Of a stretch of 64,000 bases of DNA, positions 27,701 to 39,553 are shown in pieces (within the stretch, counting starts at the first letter, position 1; each line of letters starts with the position of its first letter). The stretch lies in the IMG/VR virus record IMGVR_UViG_3300027244_000194, positions 62,001 to 126,000 of that record, one strand, 5' to 3'. This stretch comes from a virus. The notes under the pieces were generated by a model. That model was not told where the DNA came from and made no database searches. It saw only the letters and a list, made by a program, of their open reading frames with translations. The position numbers and the translations under genes are program-made.

Positions 27701-30700
27701 CAAACGGTACTTCAGGTTCTTCAGGTACAAACGGTACTTCAGGTTCTTCAGGTACAGATGGTACAGACGGTACTTCAGGTACTAACGGTACTTCAGGTTC
27801 TTCAGGTACTAACGGTACTTCAGGTACAAACGGTACTTCTGGTACTTCTGGTACATCAGGTTCTTCAGGTACAAACGGTACATCAGGTACAAACGGTACT
27901 TCTGGTACATCTGGTTCTTCAGGTACTGCTGGTACTTCAGGTTCTTCAGGTACAAACGGTACATCAGGTACAAACGGTACTTCTGGTACTTCTGGTACTT
28001 CTGGTACTTCTGGCACTTCTGGTACAAACGGTACAAACGGTACTTCTGGTACTGCTGGTACTTCTGGTACATCAGGTGTTAACGGTACAATTGACGCGCC
28101 TTATTTCTTTGGTGGTCAAGGAGATGCAACTGCAACTAACTTCACCACAAATACAGGCGATCTATACAACGCAACAGAAATTAGAATCAATAATTTCGAT
28201 AGATGGATGAATGACAGAACAACCCTTCATAATGTGATGGGTGCTGCTTCACAACTATTGTTCGAATTTAACGGTGCTGATAGACACGAGTTCACAATTA
28301 ATGCTAAATTGATTGTCGGTAACGAAGCAGTCTTCACTGTTGCTAGAATTAACTCTCCAGATCCTGGTTATGTGCCAGTGATCGGAAACATGCTAATTAT
28401 TAAATACACGGTTGCAGGTGCAGGCGGTATCTCGGGTACTTCAGGTTCATCTGGTTCATCTGGTACATCAGGTTCTTCTGGTACATCAGGTACTTCAGGT
28501 ACTGCTGGAACATCAGGTTCTTCTGGTACATCAGGTACTTCAGGTACTGCTGGAACATCAGGTTCTTCTGGTACATCAGGTACTAACGGTACATCAGGTA
28601 CTAATGGTACATCTGGAACTTCAGGTTCATCTGGTTCATCTGGTACATCAGGTACTTCAGGTACTTCTGGAACATCAGGTACAAACGGTACATCAGGTTC
28701 TTCTGGTACTTCAGGTACTTCAGGTACTGCTGGAACATCAGGTTCATCAGGTACAAACGGTACTTCAGGTACTTCAGGCTCATCTGGTACATCGGGTACT
28801 TCTGGTACATCGGGTACTTCTGGACATGATGGTGCTAAGTCAGCATCTTCAGTTGTAGAATTAGGTACAGGTTCATTCCCTGGTCAACTAGGTTTCACAG
28901 CAGACGGTCTTGTTTATCAATGGGACGGAGCTGCCGCATGGAACCTAGTAGCTGATCTAAACGGTACTTCTGGTTCATCTGGTTCTTCAGGTACTAACGG
29001 TACTTCAGGCTCATCTGGTTCATCTGGTTCATCTGGTTCTTCAGGTACTAACGGTACTAACGGTACTTCAGGTACAAATGGTACTTCAGGATCATCTGGT
29101 TCATCTGGTTCATCAGGTACAAATGGTACTTCTGGTACAAATGGTACTTCTGGTTCATCAGGTTCATCGGGTTCTTCAGGTACTTCAGGTTCATCTGGTA
29201 CAAACGGTACTTCTGGTACAAACGGTACTTCAGGTTCATCAGGTTCATCAGGTTCATCAGGTTCATCAGGTACATCTGGTTCTTCAGGTGTTAACGGTGC
29301 TAAAGGTGCTACTGGTGCTCAAGGTGCTCAAGGTGCTCAAGGTGCTCAAGGTGCTCAAGGTGCTCAAGGTGCAGTCGGTACTGCAGCAACAATCGATGTT
29401 GCTCCAGCTCTTACTGGTGCAGAAGGTACTCCAGTTGAAGTTCTAAACATTGGAACGCCTTTGAACGCTAACCTAGAATTCACAATCCCAATTGGTCAAA
29501 AAGGTCAAAAAGGTGCTACAGGCGCTCAAGGAGCTGCAGGTACTTCTGGTACTTCAGGCTCATCGGGTACAAATGGTACAAACGGTACTTCTGGTACAAA
29601 CGGTACTTCTGGTACATCTGGTTCATCAGGTACAAATGGTACTTCTGGTACTAATGGTACAAGCGGTACTTCTGGTACAAACGGTACTTCTGGTACAAAC
29701 GGTACTTCTGGTACAAACGGTACTTCTGGTACTTCAGGTTCATCAGGCACAAACGGTACTTCTGGTACAAACGGTACTTCTGGTACTTCTGGTTCATCAG
29801 GTACATCTGGTTCTTCAGGTGTTAACGGTGCTAAAGGCTCTACTGGTGCTCAAGGTGCTCAAGGTGCTCAAGGTGCATCAGGTTCATCAGGTTCATCAGG
29901 TACATCTGGTTCTTCAGGTGTTAACGGTGCTAAAGGTGCTACTGGTGCTCAAGGTGCTCAAGGTGCTACAGGTGCCCAAGGTGCTCAAGGTAACGTAGGT
30001 ACTGCAGCCCAAGTTAACGTTGCTCCAACAGTTACATCGGCTGAAGGTACTCCTGCTCAAGTTGTAAACCTAGGTGATACTTTAAACGCCAACTTTGAAT
30101 TTACAATTCCAGTTGGTCAAAAAGGTCAAAAAGGTCAGACTGGTGCTACGGGTGCTCAAGGTGCTCAAGGCGCTGCTGGTACTTCAGGTACATCTGGTTC
30201 ATCTGGTTCATCAGGCACGTCTGGTTCTTCAGGTGTTAACGGTGCTCAAGGTGCTCAAGGCGCTGGCGGTGCTACAGGTGCTCAAGGCGCTACTGGTGCT
30301 CAAGGTGCTCAAGGTGCTCAAGGTGCTCAAGGTGCTCAAGGTGCTGCCGGTACTTCTGGTTCATCAGGTACTTCTGGTTCATCAGGTACATCTGGTTCTT
30401 CAGGTGTTAACGGTGCTAAAGGCTCTACTGGTGCTCAAGGTGCTCAAGGTGCTCAAGGCGCTACAGGTGCTCAAGGTGCTCAAGGTGCCGCAGGTGTCAA
30501 TGGTACTTCTGGTTCATCAGGTACTTCTGGTTCTTCAGGTGTTAACGGTGCTCAAGGTGCTCAAGGTGCTACAGGTGCTCAAGGTGCTCAAGGCCAAAAA
30601 GGCGCTACAGGTGCTCAAGGCGCTCAAGGCGCTCAAGGTAACACAGGTACTGCAGCAACAATCGATGTTGCTCCAGCCCTAACAGGTGGACCTGGTACTC

Positions 30701-31443
30701 CAGTTGAAGTTCTAAACATTGGTAACGCTACCAATGCTAACTTCCAGTTTACTATTCCTTCAGGTGTACAAGGTGCTCAAGGTGCTGGTGGTGCTAAAGG
30801 TTCTACTGGTGCTACAGGTGCTCAAGGTGCTCAAGGCGCTGGCGGTGCTACAGGTGCTCAAGGTGCTACAGGTGCTCAAGGTGCTCAAGGTGCAGCTGCT
30901 CCTATCACAAACAACGTCAACAATAGAGTTCTTACAGCCACTGGTTCTACAACCATCAACGGTGAAACTAACCTAACGTTTGACGGTAACACGCTCCTAT
31001 GGAAAGCCGGTGATGTTGGTTTCTACAGCCAACCTGGTGGTCCATACCCGAACGGGACCTGGGTCGAATTCTCTAACAGCGCAATGGTGAACGACGGAGA
31101 TATGGAAGCTCCAATGCCAATGATGTGGGATTTTGTATCTAATGGAGTTGGTTTCCAAGGTTCATCACTACGATTCAAGACTGATGTTGAAACTCTAACA
31201 TTTGACGCTGAGGAATTCCTAAGCCTGAATGCTAGAGAGTTCACATGGAAAGAATCTGGTAAGAAAGACCTAGGTTTCATTGCAGAAGAAGTTGCTGCAT
31301 TTGACGAGAGACTAGCAGTTTCTGACGGTCAAGGTGGCTTCATCTCGATGCATTACGACAAAATGACGGTTTACTTATTCGAAATCGTTAAGGACCTACA
31401 CTCTAGAGTGAAGGATCTAGAAAATAGAATAAATAAACTTTAA
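24721..31443 (+). CDS. Giant collagen-like fibre with von Willebrand A domain and S74 chaperone domain, 2240 aa
   Basis: Layout: collagen-like block of GTSGSSG type (about 8-370); a small beta module; a von Willebrand A domain (about 409-640) with MIDAS-like VDYTGSMGG and a later LITDAPDGG; more collagen; a beta module (about 1120-1236); more collagen now with GAQGAQG and Lys-bearing GQKGQKG and GAKGATG units, broken by three copies of a short beta module ([12 protein letters not shown], at about 29377, 29996 and 30637). The C-terminus has [19 protein letters not shown] and a final coiled coil, typical of Peptidase S74 intramolecular chaperones that trimerise and cut themselves off. Clearly a long virion fibre, perhaps with adhesive function through the VWA domain. 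Confidence 0.85.
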   Translation: MAIPLIKTTGTSGSSGSSGTNGTSGTSGTAGTSGTSGSSGTSGSSGTSGSSGTSGSSGTSGTSGTAGTSGTSGTSGSSGTSGSSGTSGTSGSSGSSGSSGTDGTDGTDGSSGSSGTSGTSGTSGSSGSSGTSGLSGTSGLDGTDGSSGSSGTSGSSGTDGTSGTSGTSGTSGTSGSSGTDGTSGSSGTDGTSGSSGTDGTSGSSGTDGTSGSSGTSGTSGTSGTSGTSGSSGTSGSSGTSGTSGTSGSSGTSGTSGTSGTSGTSGSSGTSGSSGTSGTSGTSGSSGTNGTGGSSGSSGTSGTSGTSGTSGTSGTSGSSGTDGTSGTSGTSGTSGTSGTSGSSGTDGTSGTSGTSGTSGSSGYDGAKSGCYGDPNGDVTGSFVGQLYFDCDGGIWEWSGYGPGNPAPCDQGMDVVFLVDYTGSMGGAINNVKSSIAAIASTIETESNNNYRLSLVTFDEYGVDGTPTYGATATYNALPSTQRYILNNYTASRSSHITALETFSSNNISSFTSQLNKMNTVDFPLGNGQGTPEPAGIALDRVINSGMVGGFREGVAKYIVLITDAPDGGSDDAYTQADIDYADVLKVDAYNANAQVLLMTTYSTSSLNTIATYSGGIVTNSHAPGAVQTVIEETCTANEGSTPGGGAWTFKGYISGEAGLPGSSGTSGTSGTDGTSGTSGTSGTSGSSGTSGTSGTSGSSGTNGTSGTSGTSGTSGTSGSSGITGEGGSSGSSGTDGTSGSSGLSGTSGLDGTDGTSGTSGTSGTSGTSGSSGTDGTSGSSGTDGTSGSSGTDGTSGSSGTDGTSGSSGTSGTSGTSGTSGTSGSSGTSGSSGTSGTSGTSGSSGTNGTGGSSGSSGTSGTSGSSGTSGTSGTSGTSGSSGTNGTNGTSGSSGTNGTNGTSGSSGTNGTSGSSGTNGTSGSSGSSGSSGSSGTNGTSGSSGSSGSSGSSGTNGTSGSSGSSGSSGSSGSSGTNGTSGSSGTNGTNGTSGSSGTNGTNGTSGSSGTNGTSGSSGTDGTDGTSGTNGTSGSSGTNGTSGTNGTSGTSGTSGSSGTNGTSGTNGTSGTSGSSGTAGTSGSSGTNGTSGTNGTSGTSGTSGTSGTSGTNGTNGTSGTAGTSGTSGVNGTIDAPYFFGGQGDATATNFTTNTGDLYNATEIRINNFDRWMNDRTTLHNVMGAASQLLFEFNGADRHEFTINAKLIVGNEAVFTVARINSPDPGYVPVIGNMLIIKYTVAGAGGISGTSGSSGSSGTSGSSGTSGTSGTAGTSGSSGTSGTSGTAGTSGSSGTSGTNGTSGTNGTSGTSGSSGSSGTSGTSGTSGTSGTNGTSGSSGTSGTSGTAGTSGSSGTNGTSGTSGSSGTSGTSGTSGTSGHDGAKSASSVVELGTGSFPGQLGFTADGLVYQWDGAAAWNLVADLNGTSGSSGSSGTNGTSGSSGSSGSSGSSGTNGTNGTSGTNGTSGSSGSSGSSGTNGTSGTNGTSGSSGSSGSSGTSGSSGTNGTSGTNGTSGSSGSSGSSGSSGTSGSSGVNGAKGATGAQGAQGAQGAQGAQGAQGAVGTAATIDVAPALTGAEGTPVEVLNIGTPLNANLEFTIPIGQKGQKGATGAQGAAGTSGTSGSSGTNGTNGTSGTNGTSGTSGSSGTNGTSGTNGTSGTSGTNGTSGTNGTSGTNGTSGTSGSSGTNGTSGTNGTSGTSGSSGTSGSSGVNGAKGSTGAQGAQGAQGASGSSGSSGTSGSSGVNGAKGATGAQGAQGATGAQGAQGNVGTAAQVNVAPTVTSAEGTPAQVVNLGDTLNANFEFTIPVGQKGQKGQTGATGAQGAQGAAGTSGTSGSSGSSGTSGSSGVNGAQGAQGAGGATGAQGATGAQGAQGAQGAQGAQGAAGTSGSSGTSGSSGTSGSSGVNGAKGSTGAQGAQGAQGATGAQGAQGAAGVNGTSGSSGTSGSSGVNGAQGAQGATGAQGAQGQKGATGAQGAQGAQGNTGTAATIDVAPALTGGPGTPVEVLNIGNATNANFQFTIPSGVQGAQGAGGAKGSTGATGAQGAQGAGGATGAQGATGAQGAQGAAAPITNNVNNRVLTATGSTTINGETNLTFDGNTLLWKAGDVGFYSQPGGPYPNGTWVEFSNSAMVNDGDMEAPMPMMWDFVSNGVGFQGSSLRFKTDVETLTFDAEEFLSLNAREFTWKESGKKDLGFIAEEVAAFDERLAVSDGQGGFISMHYDKMTVYLFEIVKDLHSRVKDLENRINKL
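24748..30893 (+). repeat. Collagen-like tandem repeats in the giant fibre gene
   Basis: Many near-identical GGTACTTCAGGT-type and GGTGCTCAAGGT-type units. Identical blocks of over 100 bases occur at about 25250-25600 and 27020-27290. Confidence 0.9.
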
Positions 31444-31456
31444 ATAAGCTGAAAGC

Positions 31457-31485
31457 GGACCCGGTCTTCGGACCGGGTCCTTTTC
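31457..31485 (+). terminator. UUCG-loop terminator
   Basis: GGACCCGGTC, TTCG, GACCGGGTCC, then TTTTCTT. Confidence 0.9.
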
Positions 31486-31506
31486 TTAAAAAAACAAGAT
31501 AAGAAA

Positions 31507-34500
31507 ATGTCTAGAATTAGTCTTAAAGACTTAGCAACGTTTAGATCTACATTCGTTCTAAAGGATTCCGATGCAGAATTACTAAAAGCTAAGTTCATTG
31601 ACACTACAAGAACAACTGCAGGTAAAACTGCAAATGCTTACGGTGCTGATGAATCTTACACCAAGCTTTTTGCAATGGGTCCAATCGTTGATGAACTTAC
31701 ACGTGGTGTTAAGGCACTTGAGAATGAGATGACTCACCTCCACGAGTATATTACTGGTCAGCTTGGTCGTGATGCAGATAAAACCCTTCTTCCTCCAAAC
31801 GTAGCATTTACGGATGCTCTTGGAAATGAATACAATCTAATTACATTCGACGAAGCCACCAAAACATCACAGATCAATGTAGATGAACTTTTTGTTGGTC
31901 CAAACTCACTATATGTTAATGGTAAGAAAGTCATCGAGGATAACTCCGACACTATTAACATTTCAACCGATCCAGGTCAAAACCTTGTTATTAAAACTCT
32001 TAACAACGGTATTCTACAATTCTCTGCTCAAGAGGGTGGTATGAATTTTAATTCGACTGGCGGTGTTACATTTAACTCAGACATCACTATTAACTCGGCT
32101 AAATCGATCTCTGGTTCTAATGCAACCACAGGTCTACAACTTGGTAAAACTCAAGTTAATGGTCAGCTAACAGTTGATGGTAATATCATTCTTCCGGGTA
32201 CAGCAAAAATTGCTTTTGCAGGTGACGCGGCAGAAACATTCATTGCAGCAAATACAGATTCTCCAGAAGATTTGGAGATCTTCGCTGATCAGGACATTCA
32301 CCTAAGACCGGATAACAACGTTACGGTCAACGGTACACCAATCCTAAATTCTTCAGGTCAATGGATTGGTCCTAATTCTGGCCTAATTGGTGCTACAGGT
32401 GCTCAAGGTGCTCAAGGTGCTAGAGGTGCTCAAGGTGCTAATGGCACTTCAGGTACATCTGGTTCTTCAGGTACATCTGGTTCTTCAGGTGTAAATGGTG
32501 CTCAAGGTGCTCAAGGAGCTGTTGGTCAAAAAGGTGCTACGGGTAATACAGGCGCTCAAGGTGCTCAAGGTGCTGCAGGTACTTCAGGTACATCTGGTTC
32601 TTCAGGTGTAAATGGTGCTCAAGGTGCTCAAGGAGCTGTTGGTCAAAAAGGTGCTACAGGTGCTACTGGTGCTCAAGGTGCTGCAGGTACATCTGGTTCT
32701 TCAGGTACATCTGGTTCTTCAGGTGTAAATGGTGCTCAAGGTGCTCAAGGAGCTGTTGGTCAAAAAGGTTCAACAGGTAATACAGGCGCTCAAGGCGCTC
32801 AAGGTGCTGCAGGTACTTCAGGTACATCTGGTTCTTCAGGTGTAAATGGTGCTCAAGGTGCTACAGGTGCTCAAGGAGCTGTTGGTCAAAAAGGTGATAC
32901 GGGTAATACAGGTGCTCAAGGTGCTCAAGGTGCTGCAGGTACTTCAGGTACATCTGGTTCTTCAGGTGTAAATGGTGCTCAAGGTGCTACTGGTGCTCAA
33001 GGAGCTGTTGGTCAAAAAGGTGATACGGGTAATACAGGTGCTCAAGGTGCTCAAGGTGCTCAAGGTGCTCAAGGTGCTCAAGGTGCTCAAGGTTACCAAG
33101 GTCCTGTTGGTCAAAAAGGTGCTACAGGTGCTACAGGTGCTCAAGGCGCTCAAGGCGCTCAAGGTTACCAAGGTCCAATTGGTAATACAGGTGCTACTGG
33201 TGCTCAAGGTGCAGCAGGTGTAGACGGTATATCAGGTACTTCAGGTGTAAATGGCGCTACAGGTGCTACTGGTGCTCAAGGTGCTACAGGTGCTCAAGGA
33301 GCTGTTGGTCAAAAAGGTGCTACAGGTGCTACTGGTGCTCAAGGTGCTCAAGGTGCTGCAGGTACTTCAGGTACATCTGGTTCTTCAGGTGTAAATGGTG
33401 CTCAAGGTGCTCAAGGAGCTGTTGGTCAAAAAGGTGCTACGGGTAATACAGGTGCTCAAGGTGCTCAAGGTGCTCAAGGTGCTGCAGGTACTTCAGGTAC
33501 TTCAGGTACATCTGGTTCTTCAGGTGTAAATGGTGCTCAAGGTGCTCAAGGAGCTGTTGGTCAAAAAGGTGCTACAGGTGCTACTGGTGCTCAAGGTGCT
33601 GCAGGTACTTCAGGTTCATCAGGTACATCTGGTTCTTCAGGTGTAAATGGCGGTACAGGTGCTCAAGGTGGTACAGGTGCTCAAGGTGCTCAAGGTGCTC
33701 AAGGTGCTCAAGGTTACCAAGGCCCTGTTGGTCAAAAAGGTGCTACAGGTGGCGGAGGTGCTACAGGTGCTACTGGTGCTCAAGGTGCTCAAGGTGCTCA
33801 AGGTGCTCAAGGTGCTGCAGGTACTTCAGGTTCATCAGGTACATCTGGTTCTTCAGGTGTAAATGGTGCTAAAGGTGCTACAGGTGGCGGAGGTGCTACA
33901 GGTGCTCAAGGTGCTCAAGGTGCTCAAGGTGCTGCAGGTACTTCAGGTTCATCAGGTACATCTGGTTCTTCAGGTGTAAATGGTGCTACAGGTGCTCAAG
34001 GTGCTACTGGTGGCGGAGGTGCTACTGGTGCTCAAGGTGCTCAAGGTTACCAGGGTCCAGGCGGTCCAGGTGGTGCTCCTGGTGCTAAAGGTGCTACAGG
34101 TGCTCAAGGTGCTCAAGGTGCTCAAGGTGCTCAAGGTGCTGGCGGTGCTAAAGGTGCTACAGGTGCTACAGGTGCTACAGGTCCAAACGGTGGATCTTAT
34201 CACTACACGGACGCAGGTAATAACTGGACTAAGTACAGAATGTGGGGTACTGATTCTTCTTACGGTATTGGTATGGGTAATGACGTTGCCGATTACGGCT
34301 GGGTTACTGACTACGCTCTAACTTTCACAATGAACAGACAGTCCAACAGAGGTTGGTCCTTCGTTGCATCTGATGGTTATGTAGCTTCTTCTATCTCTAC
34401 TGATGGTAACATGGCTCTAAAAGGTCAACTGCACGTCGGAGGCGATATCGTAGCTTACTCATCAACTGCATCTGACCAAAACCTAAAGGAGAACATTGCA

Positions 34501-34758
34501 ACTCTATCATCTGGTCTAGCTAAGATTGAAGCCCTAAGAGGTACAACCTTCACATGGAAAGATGAAAGAAGAGAAGGCACTCAATACGGTTTCATTGCAC
34601 AAGAAGTTAAAGCAGTAATCCCAGAATTGGTATCAACAAATATCGATCCTGTGACTCACGAACCATTCTTGTCAGTGAATTATGATGGTGTAATTCCAGT
34701 TCTAGTTGAGGCAATCAAAGAGCTAAAAGCTGAGATTGATTTGCTAAAACAAGCATAA
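31507..34758 (+). CDS. Collagen-like tail fibre with S74 chaperone domain, 1083 aa
   Basis: N-terminal helical and beta part (1-295), then collagen-like GAQGAQG/GATG/GTSG repeats (about 296-895) with many Lys in the Y position ([21 protein letters not shown]), then a beta region. The end is a classical Peptidase S74 domain: [16 protein letters not shown] with the catalytic-type Ser, [37 protein letters not shown]. The chaperone domain should trimerise the fibre and be released. The X-Lys-Gly triplets are the consensus target of animal lysyl hydroxylases. Confidence 0.85.
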   Translation: MSRISLKDLATFRSTFVLKDSDAELLKAKFIDTTRTTAGKTANAYGADESYTKLFAMGPIVDELTRGVKALENEMTHLHEYITGQLGRDADKTLLPPNVAFTDALGNEYNLITFDEATKTSQINVDELFVGPNSLYVNGKKVIEDNSDTINISTDPGQNLVIKTLNNGILQFSAQEGGMNFNSTGGVTFNSDITINSAKSISGSNATTGLQLGKTQVNGQLTVDGNIILPGTAKIAFAGDAAETFIAANTDSPEDLEIFADQDIHLRPDNNVTVNGTPILNSSGQWIGPNSGLIGATGAQGAQGARGAQGANGTSGTSGSSGTSGSSGVNGAQGAQGAVGQKGATGNTGAQGAQGAAGTSGTSGSSGVNGAQGAQGAVGQKGATGATGAQGAAGTSGSSGTSGSSGVNGAQGAQGAVGQKGSTGNTGAQGAQGAAGTSGTSGSSGVNGAQGATGAQGAVGQKGDTGNTGAQGAQGAAGTSGTSGSSGVNGAQGATGAQGAVGQKGDTGNTGAQGAQGAQGAQGAQGAQGYQGPVGQKGATGATGAQGAQGAQGYQGPIGNTGATGAQGAAGVDGISGTSGVNGATGATGAQGATGAQGAVGQKGATGATGAQGAQGAAGTSGTSGSSGVNGAQGAQGAVGQKGATGNTGAQGAQGAQGAAGTSGTSGTSGSSGVNGAQGAQGAVGQKGATGATGAQGAAGTSGSSGTSGSSGVNGGTGAQGGTGAQGAQGAQGAQGYQGPVGQKGATGGGGATGATGAQGAQGAQGAQGAAGTSGSSGTSGSSGVNGAKGATGGGGATGAQGAQGAQGAAGTSGSSGTSGSSGVNGATGAQGATGGGGATGAQGAQGYQGPGGPGGAPGAKGATGAQGAQGAQGAQGAGGAKGATGATGATGPNGGSYHYTDAGNNWTKYRMWGTDSSYGIGMGNDVADYGWVTDYALTFTMNRQSNRGWSFVASDGYVASSISTDGNMALKGQLHVGGDIVAYSSTASDQNLKENIATLSSGLAKIEALRGTTFTWKDERREGTQYGFIAQEVKAVIPELVSTNIDPVTHEPFLSVNYDGVIPVLVEAIKELKAEIDLLKQA
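32386..34184 (+). repeat. Collagen-like tandem repeats in the 31507 gene
   Basis: Repeated GGTGCTCAAGGT units and a larger repeated cassette coding [21 protein letters not shown] at about 32455, 32585, 32695, 32820, 32945 and 33365. Confidence 0.9.
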
Positions 34759-34773
34759 ATTGATTGAGAATAT

Positions 34774-34794
34774 GGGGTTCCTTATGGGAACCCC
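34774..34794 (+). terminator. Hairpin after second collagen-like fibre
   Basis: GGGGTTCC 34774-34781 pairs with GGAACCCC 34787-34794; only a weak T-rich tail. Confidence 0.6.
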
Positions 34795-34827
34795 TAATCT
34801 CTTTCTTAAAAACACTAATACAATAAC

Positions 34828-36525
34828 ATGCTATCTAAACAGTCTCTATCAAATTTAAAGCTTAGTAAGCTAGGAGCTGATATTTCAACAGGTAATGGGT
34901 ATTATTTAGGAGAACGCGGCTCTAGAATTTCCATCGGAGAAACACTTAGGATGGTAAATAGGAATGGATTTTTGGGTGTAGACGGCATGCCAAATGGCTC
35001 TGGCGACGCTAGAGTATCGGGTTACCATAACGCTACTAATTTATCTTTTAGCCAAATATTTGGGTCAGGCGACACGGTAGGAAACAATCTCGTTTACGTT
35101 AAATCTACTCCATACTCTTCAGGAATGTGGAGATCCGATCTTTCACCTTATTACACTTCTAATTCAGGTGCTTCAGGTGCTATGATTGCTGGAACTAACG
35201 GAGATCTTAATGGCGCTTTCATCGGATACGGTCCTAATTACGAATCTTATTACATGTGGGGAGGTAACTCTAAACACTGGAGGATTGGTACCAACATCTA
35301 CAGGCTTTCTGCTGATGGCTCTGAATTCCAAAGAGTTTATACGTGGCATCACGTCACAGATTCAATTGGAGATCAATCTTCAGTTTCATTAGGTCTTGGA
35401 GGTATGGAACCAAGTTCGAACCTTAAATACACTGGTACAATCTATAGACTTCAGGATAATGGTAATCCAACAGCCGCGATTGGAGCATATAACATTTCAA
35501 CTAACCAACTTAACAATAACTCCTGGATGGCTAGAAACGCTATTAACGGCGTAAACCAATGGGGTCAACCTTTGGATGCTATTGATGTTGGGACTAGTCC
35601 ATCAGGACTAAGAACGGGTCTGTTCCTATGGCAAAGACAGTGGTGGGGACCAAGACTTGTTTTATTTAAACATAACGGTTCTTCAATTACAACTCAAAAT
35701 GCACAATCATTGGACGTGTTCTATCAAGGTTGGATTTATGACCATAATTTTGGTGGTCAAGGTGGAGTTGCATGGTCTCCTCATACCAATAAGGTAGTTA
35801 CTATTTTCACGTACGAACCAAACGGTACTACATATGGTAGAAATATTGCTATCAACAACGTCACAATTGATCCTGACAACGCAACCTTTACTTCTTCACC
35901 AGAGACTGATGTTATTCAGTTCATCTGGGGCGGCAATGATCCGTGTAAACCAGATTATGGGCAATACACTGGAGGTCACATCGATTGGATGGCTTACCAC
36001 CCTGATTTTGGAGATATTTGGGCGTATGCATTTATGAACGTATCACAAAATAGAATAATCGTTAGACTTGCTACAGTCAATTGGGATCAGTGGGAGCGCG
36101 ATGGTAACAGATGTAACTGGCCTGAAGTCGGACAATACATTTATACTGGAATCAATGCACTTCAGAGATGTAGAGTTACTAGATTACACGTTATAGATGA
36201 TAATGGTCAAGGCGGACCTACTGTGTTTTTTGCACTATCTTATGTTAATTCTTCAAACCAAACTGTTGTTAAAATCTATAGAGGTGGCCCATCATTTGGT
36301 TTGTTTGAAATCGCTTCATATATTCCAAACAACAGAGGTCTTTTAGCCCGTAATGGCGGCGGATCGGTAAATAACGAATATGGATGGGGTACTGGTCAAC
36401 ATGCTATTGTTATGGGTACGACTAATGATGGAGCACAAACAACATACACTTGGGATGGTTCTAAGTCGGGTTCATTATCTAGATCTGGAGACCAAGACCA
36501 AACATTAGCAATTAAATTAGTATAA
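34828..36525 (+). CDS. Putative virion adhesin, 565 aa
   Basis: Rich in Gly, Asn, Ser, Trp and Tyr with many short strands, such as ESYYMWGGNSKHWRIG and RQWWGPRLVLFKHN. Repeated W-containing blades (GGVAWSPHTNKVVTIFTY; GHIDWMAYHPDFGDIWAYAF) suggest a beta-propeller-like or sialidase-like fold, but no catalytic motif is certain. It follows the two collagen fibres and precedes lectin-like proteins, so receptor binding is plausible. Confidence 0.6.
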   Translation: MLSKQSLSNLKLSKLGADISTGNGYYLGERGSRISIGETLRMVNRNGFLGVDGMPNGSGDARVSGYHNATNLSFSQIFGSGDTVGNNLVYVKSTPYSSGMWRSDLSPYYTSNSGASGAMIAGTNGDLNGAFIGYGPNYESYYMWGGNSKHWRIGTNIYRLSADGSEFQRVYTWHHVTDSIGDQSSVSLGLGGMEPSSNLKYTGTIYRLQDNGNPTAAIGAYNISTNQLNNNSWMARNAINGVNQWGQPLDAIDVGTSPSGLRTGLFLWQRQWWGPRLVLFKHNGSSITTQNAQSLDVFYQGWIYDHNFGGQGGVAWSPHTNKVVTIFTYEPNGTTYGRNIAINNVTIDPDNATFTSSPETDVIQFIWGGNDPCKPDYGQYTGGHIDWMAYHPDFGDIWAYAFMNVSQNRIIVRLATVNWDQWERDGNRCNWPEVGQYIYTGINALQRCRVTRLHVIDDNGQGGPTVFFALSYVNSSNQTVVKIYRGGPSFGLFEIASYIPNNRGLLARNGGGSVNNEYGWGTGQHAIVMGTTNDGAQTTYTWDGSKSGSLSRSGDQDQTLAIKLV

Positions 36526-36528
36526 GCC

Positions 36529-37233
36529 ATGATTTACCACAATTTGAAAACAATGTTCATTGAGATCACAAAGAACGCTTCTGTCTCAGTTAAAAAAACT
36601 CTTTCTGGTCAGGATATTATTGTTCCATCTCATGAAACATACGACATGCTAATGTCTATTTCTAACTTTAATGGTGAAGATATTAGCGATTACTACAAAT
36701 TCACAATTAGTAGAAATCCATACGACAGATTCTGCTCAGGGTTTGAATACATGCAAGTTGCAATGAGATGGCCTCAAAGTTTCGATGAAACTCTAGATTA
36801 TCTTATTGCATGTGATGCAAGAGCAAATGGTGAACCAATTTCAGTCCTTGACTCTAACGGTGATCCAATCGCTGAAAAATCAGAAAGAGCATTAGACGGC
36901 CAGCTACAATACTGGTGGGATGATGCTCCTATTCTAGTGTGGCCACAGGTCGGTTTCATTAAGAGTGAAGGTTTGAATGGTGCTATTGCTATCACGAATA
37001 ACTTCAAACTTGAAGAAATTGATCAACAGTGGCCAACTATCGCCGCAGCAATTGCAGCTAAGTCCGGCGTTAGCTTACCAAACGAGTTGCCTGTTACTAA
37101 CTCTCTTCCTGACAGACCAGATTGGAAAACGTACTTTGAAGGTGAATTAGGTCAAACTAGAATGTCAAAAATTCAACAGCTTTATGCTGATGATTTCGCA
37201 ACATTCGGTTACAGCACTGAAATCACTTTCTAA
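36529..37233 (+). CDS. Sulfotransferase-like protein (Sulfotransfer_2 type)
   Basis: 234 residues, three bases after the adhesin. It shows the two PAPS-binding signatures of carbohydrate sulfotransferases: TMFIEITKNASVSVKKTL (5'-phosphosulfate loop, near residue 10) and FTISRNPYDRFCSGFEYM (3'-phosphate site, near residue 60). A later W-P-Q-x-x-F-I segment matches the paralogue at 51867. It may sulfate glycans on fibres or on the host. A strong terminator closes the unit. Confidence 0.75.
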   Translation: MIYHNLKTMFIEITKNASVSVKKTLSGQDIIVPSHETYDMLMSISNFNGEDISDYYKFTISRNPYDRFCSGFEYMQVAMRWPQSFDETLDYLIACDARANGEPISVLDSNGDPIAEKSERALDGQLQYWWDDAPILVWPQVGFIKSEGLNGAIAITNNFKLEEIDQQWPTIAAAIAAKSGVSLPNELPVTNSLPDRPDWKTYFEGELGQTRMSKIQQLYADDFATFGYSTEITF

Positions 37234-37252
37234 TCTTTAACTTTTTTAAAAG

Positions 37253-37280
37253 AAAAGCCCGCTGAAAAGCGGGCTTTTTT
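37253..37280 (+). terminator. GAAA-loop terminator
   Basis: AAAAGCCCGCT, GAAA, AGCGGGCTTTT (37253-37278). Confidence 0.9.
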
Positions 37281-37302
37281 ACTATTATAAGGTTGGGCGT
37301 GT

Positions 37303-37310
37303 GATATATA
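37303..37310 (+). promoter_or_regulatory. GATATATA late-promoter-like motif
   Basis: TGTGATATATA after the terminator at 37253 and 27 bases before the start at 37337. Confidence 0.4.
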
Positions 37311-37336
37311 TGATATAAAAATATCTCACCACTTAA

Positions 37337-39541
37337 ATGGCAAATAGAATTAAAAAAAATGTTGGCATTGATGCAAATGCATCAAACGTTGGAGGATGGT
37401 CAATCGCCTCAAAAGAAGGTATGGGTCCTTCATCTTCAACGGGATTCTTCAACGGTTTACAAATTCCTACAGGAGGTTATGCACTTTATTCTAGTAACAT
37501 TGATGCTAGAATTGCATCAAACGATGATGAATTAATTGAAATCCTAAATAAAATGGGAGCTTCAATCGCAGTTGACGATTTAGCTCGAGGGTTAGAATGG
37601 GCTAAAAACAATGATGTTCTAATCATTAATAGTAACTACTCAAATGTGGTCACCGATGGATTGATTATGAACGTTGAATCTAAACACAATGAAGGCTATT
37701 ATTATCAAGTTCCAACCACTAATCTTCTTTCTTCAGGTGATCCAAATTCTAATATTGCGTGGACTAACAGCGGTGAATGGACGATTAATAACAATGCAAC
37801 CGATATTGAAAAACCATTTACAAATCATGGTGGACCATCAAACGTATTGACAATTTTGAGAGGTCAGAGTGTGACAACCGGTAGTCAGCATTGGGGTTGT
37901 GCAGGTTTTAGCGGCTTGCCTTCAACAACGTACACTATTTCAGTTTGGTTTAGACAGTCAAGAGCTGGTTCAAACCAACCTTACTTTAGAACCAACGTTA
38001 ATAACAATTCTTTAGGTAATTTTAATTGGAATGGAGACACTAATGCTGCAAACTGGCCCGTTAATCAATGGATCAGAATTTCATGTACTGCAACTCTTCA
38101 ATCTAACGAAACTGGAGCGTATTTGAGTAACTATATCGGAGGAGAAGCTAGAGATATTGTTTGGTACTATGCACCTATGGTTGAATTAGGAAGTATTATG
38201 TCGCCGTTTGTGCACGGTTCTAGATCAGAGAATAACACTTGGATTGATTTAACTGGAAATGGAAACCATGCTTATAAAGGTCAAGGAGAATGGAATGCAG
38301 CTAAAAGATATTGGGATTCAAAATTTGATCCAGCATATTATGGTGGTAAAGACAGATTGCAATTTAATGTTTCTCACTCAGCTTCTTTGAATGATGCTAT
38401 GGCCAAAACATCAGGTGGTTGGGTAATTGAAGAACTTGTTAGAATCGACGATAACACATATCCAGAAGCTGCAGCAGGTGCTGTTATTTCAGGTGGTTAT
38501 GGATCTGGGTCAATCGGCTTTGATTGGAACCATGGTGTATATAACACCGCAATTAGAATGGGTCTAGCAGATGGCTCACTGTCAAATTACACAATTGACG
38601 CTTCATGGCCCCTGCCTTCTAAGTTTCAAACTCTTGGAAAATGGTATCGTAGAAGCTTTTTCTGGAATAGAGATAATAATACAATGGGTGTCTATTACAA
38701 TGGTGAATTGATTGGAACTACGGACATTTCATTAACAGCTGGTAAAATATTATATGATGGTGGAGGCATTTCATTCGGTGAAATGTACGGATGGTGTCAC
38801 GATGGAGCTAGAGCAGAAATAAAATTGTACAATAGAATTCTTTCTCAAGAAGAAGTTTCTCAAAACGTGCATGGCGGTCCTATTGTAACAAATGGTTTAA
38901 CATTCGCAGCTGATGCAGGTAATTTAATATGTTATGAAAGCGGATCTACTTCTATGTACTCATTAGCAGATTCTCTTGAAGGAACTTTGGTAAATGGCAC
39001 AGGATGGAATAGTTCAAATGGTGGTTTTTGGGAATTTGATAATTCGAATGATAAAATTATTATTCCAAATAACGCAGCATTTAATCATACTTCACAATTA
39101 ACTATAGAATCATGGGTAAGGTTTGATGGTAACAGCGATGATTTTATATTTGAAAAAGGTGATGTAAATACCCAGTATAGTTTGTTTAGCCATGGTACAG
39201 ATATAGTATTTAGAACTTACCACGCAGGTGATGGCGGATATGATACATTTGCTCCTAATAAAACCGAAGTTGGCATTGTTAATGGTCAGTGGCACCACAT
39301 TGTGGGTTCTTGGGATGGTTCAACAAAGCGAATTTACGTTGATGGAGTTGAGAGACGTAGCAAATCTAAAAGTGGAGCTCTTGTTACAACTTCTAAAGGG
39401 GCTGCTATTGGAGCATTTGGCGGTGATACATCAGGGTATTATTTTGGTGGAGATATTGCTATAGTAAGAATTTACAATAAAGGTTTATCTACTAGTGAAG
39501 TTCTTCAAAACTATAATGCACATGTAACAAGATTCAAATAA
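37337..39541 (+). CDS. LamG/concanavalin-like fibre protein, 734 aa
   Basis: N-terminal attachment-type region (1-110), a carbohydrate-binding-like beta domain (about 125-300; TYTISVWFRQSRAG), and two LamG-like jelly rolls (about 330-510 and 520-734). The second has the usual hallmarks: LTIESWVRFDG, GQWHHIVGSWDG, RIYVDGVER and IAIVRIYNKGLS. Such domains bind glycans. Likely a receptor-binding or virion decoration protein. Confidence 0.75.
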   Translation: MANRIKKNVGIDANASNVGGWSIASKEGMGPSSSTGFFNGLQIPTGGYALYSSNIDARIASNDDELIEILNKMGASIAVDDLARGLEWAKNNDVLIINSNYSNVVTDGLIMNVESKHNEGYYYQVPTTNLLSSGDPNSNIAWTNSGEWTINNNATDIEKPFTNHGGPSNVLTILRGQSVTTGSQHWGCAGFSGLPSTTYTISVWFRQSRAGSNQPYFRTNVNNNSLGNFNWNGDTNAANWPVNQWIRISCTATLQSNETGAYLSNYIGGEARDIVWYYAPMVELGSIMSPFVHGSRSENNTWIDLTGNGNHAYKGQGEWNAAKRYWDSKFDPAYYGGKDRLQFNVSHSASLNDAMAKTSGGWVIEELVRIDDNTYPEAAAGAVISGGYGSGSIGFDWNHGVYNTAIRMGLADGSLSNYTIDASWPLPSKFQTLGKWYRRSFFWNRDNNTMGVYYNGELIGTTDISLTAGKILYDGGGISFGEMYGWCHDGARAEIKLYNRILSQEEVSQNVHGGPIVTNGLTFAADAGNLICYESGSTSMYSLADSLEGTLVNGTGWNSSNGGFWEFDNSNDKIIIPNNAAFNHTSQLTIESWVRFDGNSDDFIFEKGDVNTQYSLFSHGTDIVFRTYHAGDGGYDTFAPNKTEVGIVNGQWHHIVGSWDGSTKRIYVDGVERRSKSKSGALVTTSKGAAIGAFGGDTSGYYFGGDIAIVRIYNKGLSTSEVLQNYNAHVTRFK

Positions 39542-39553
39542 AGAAAAATAACT

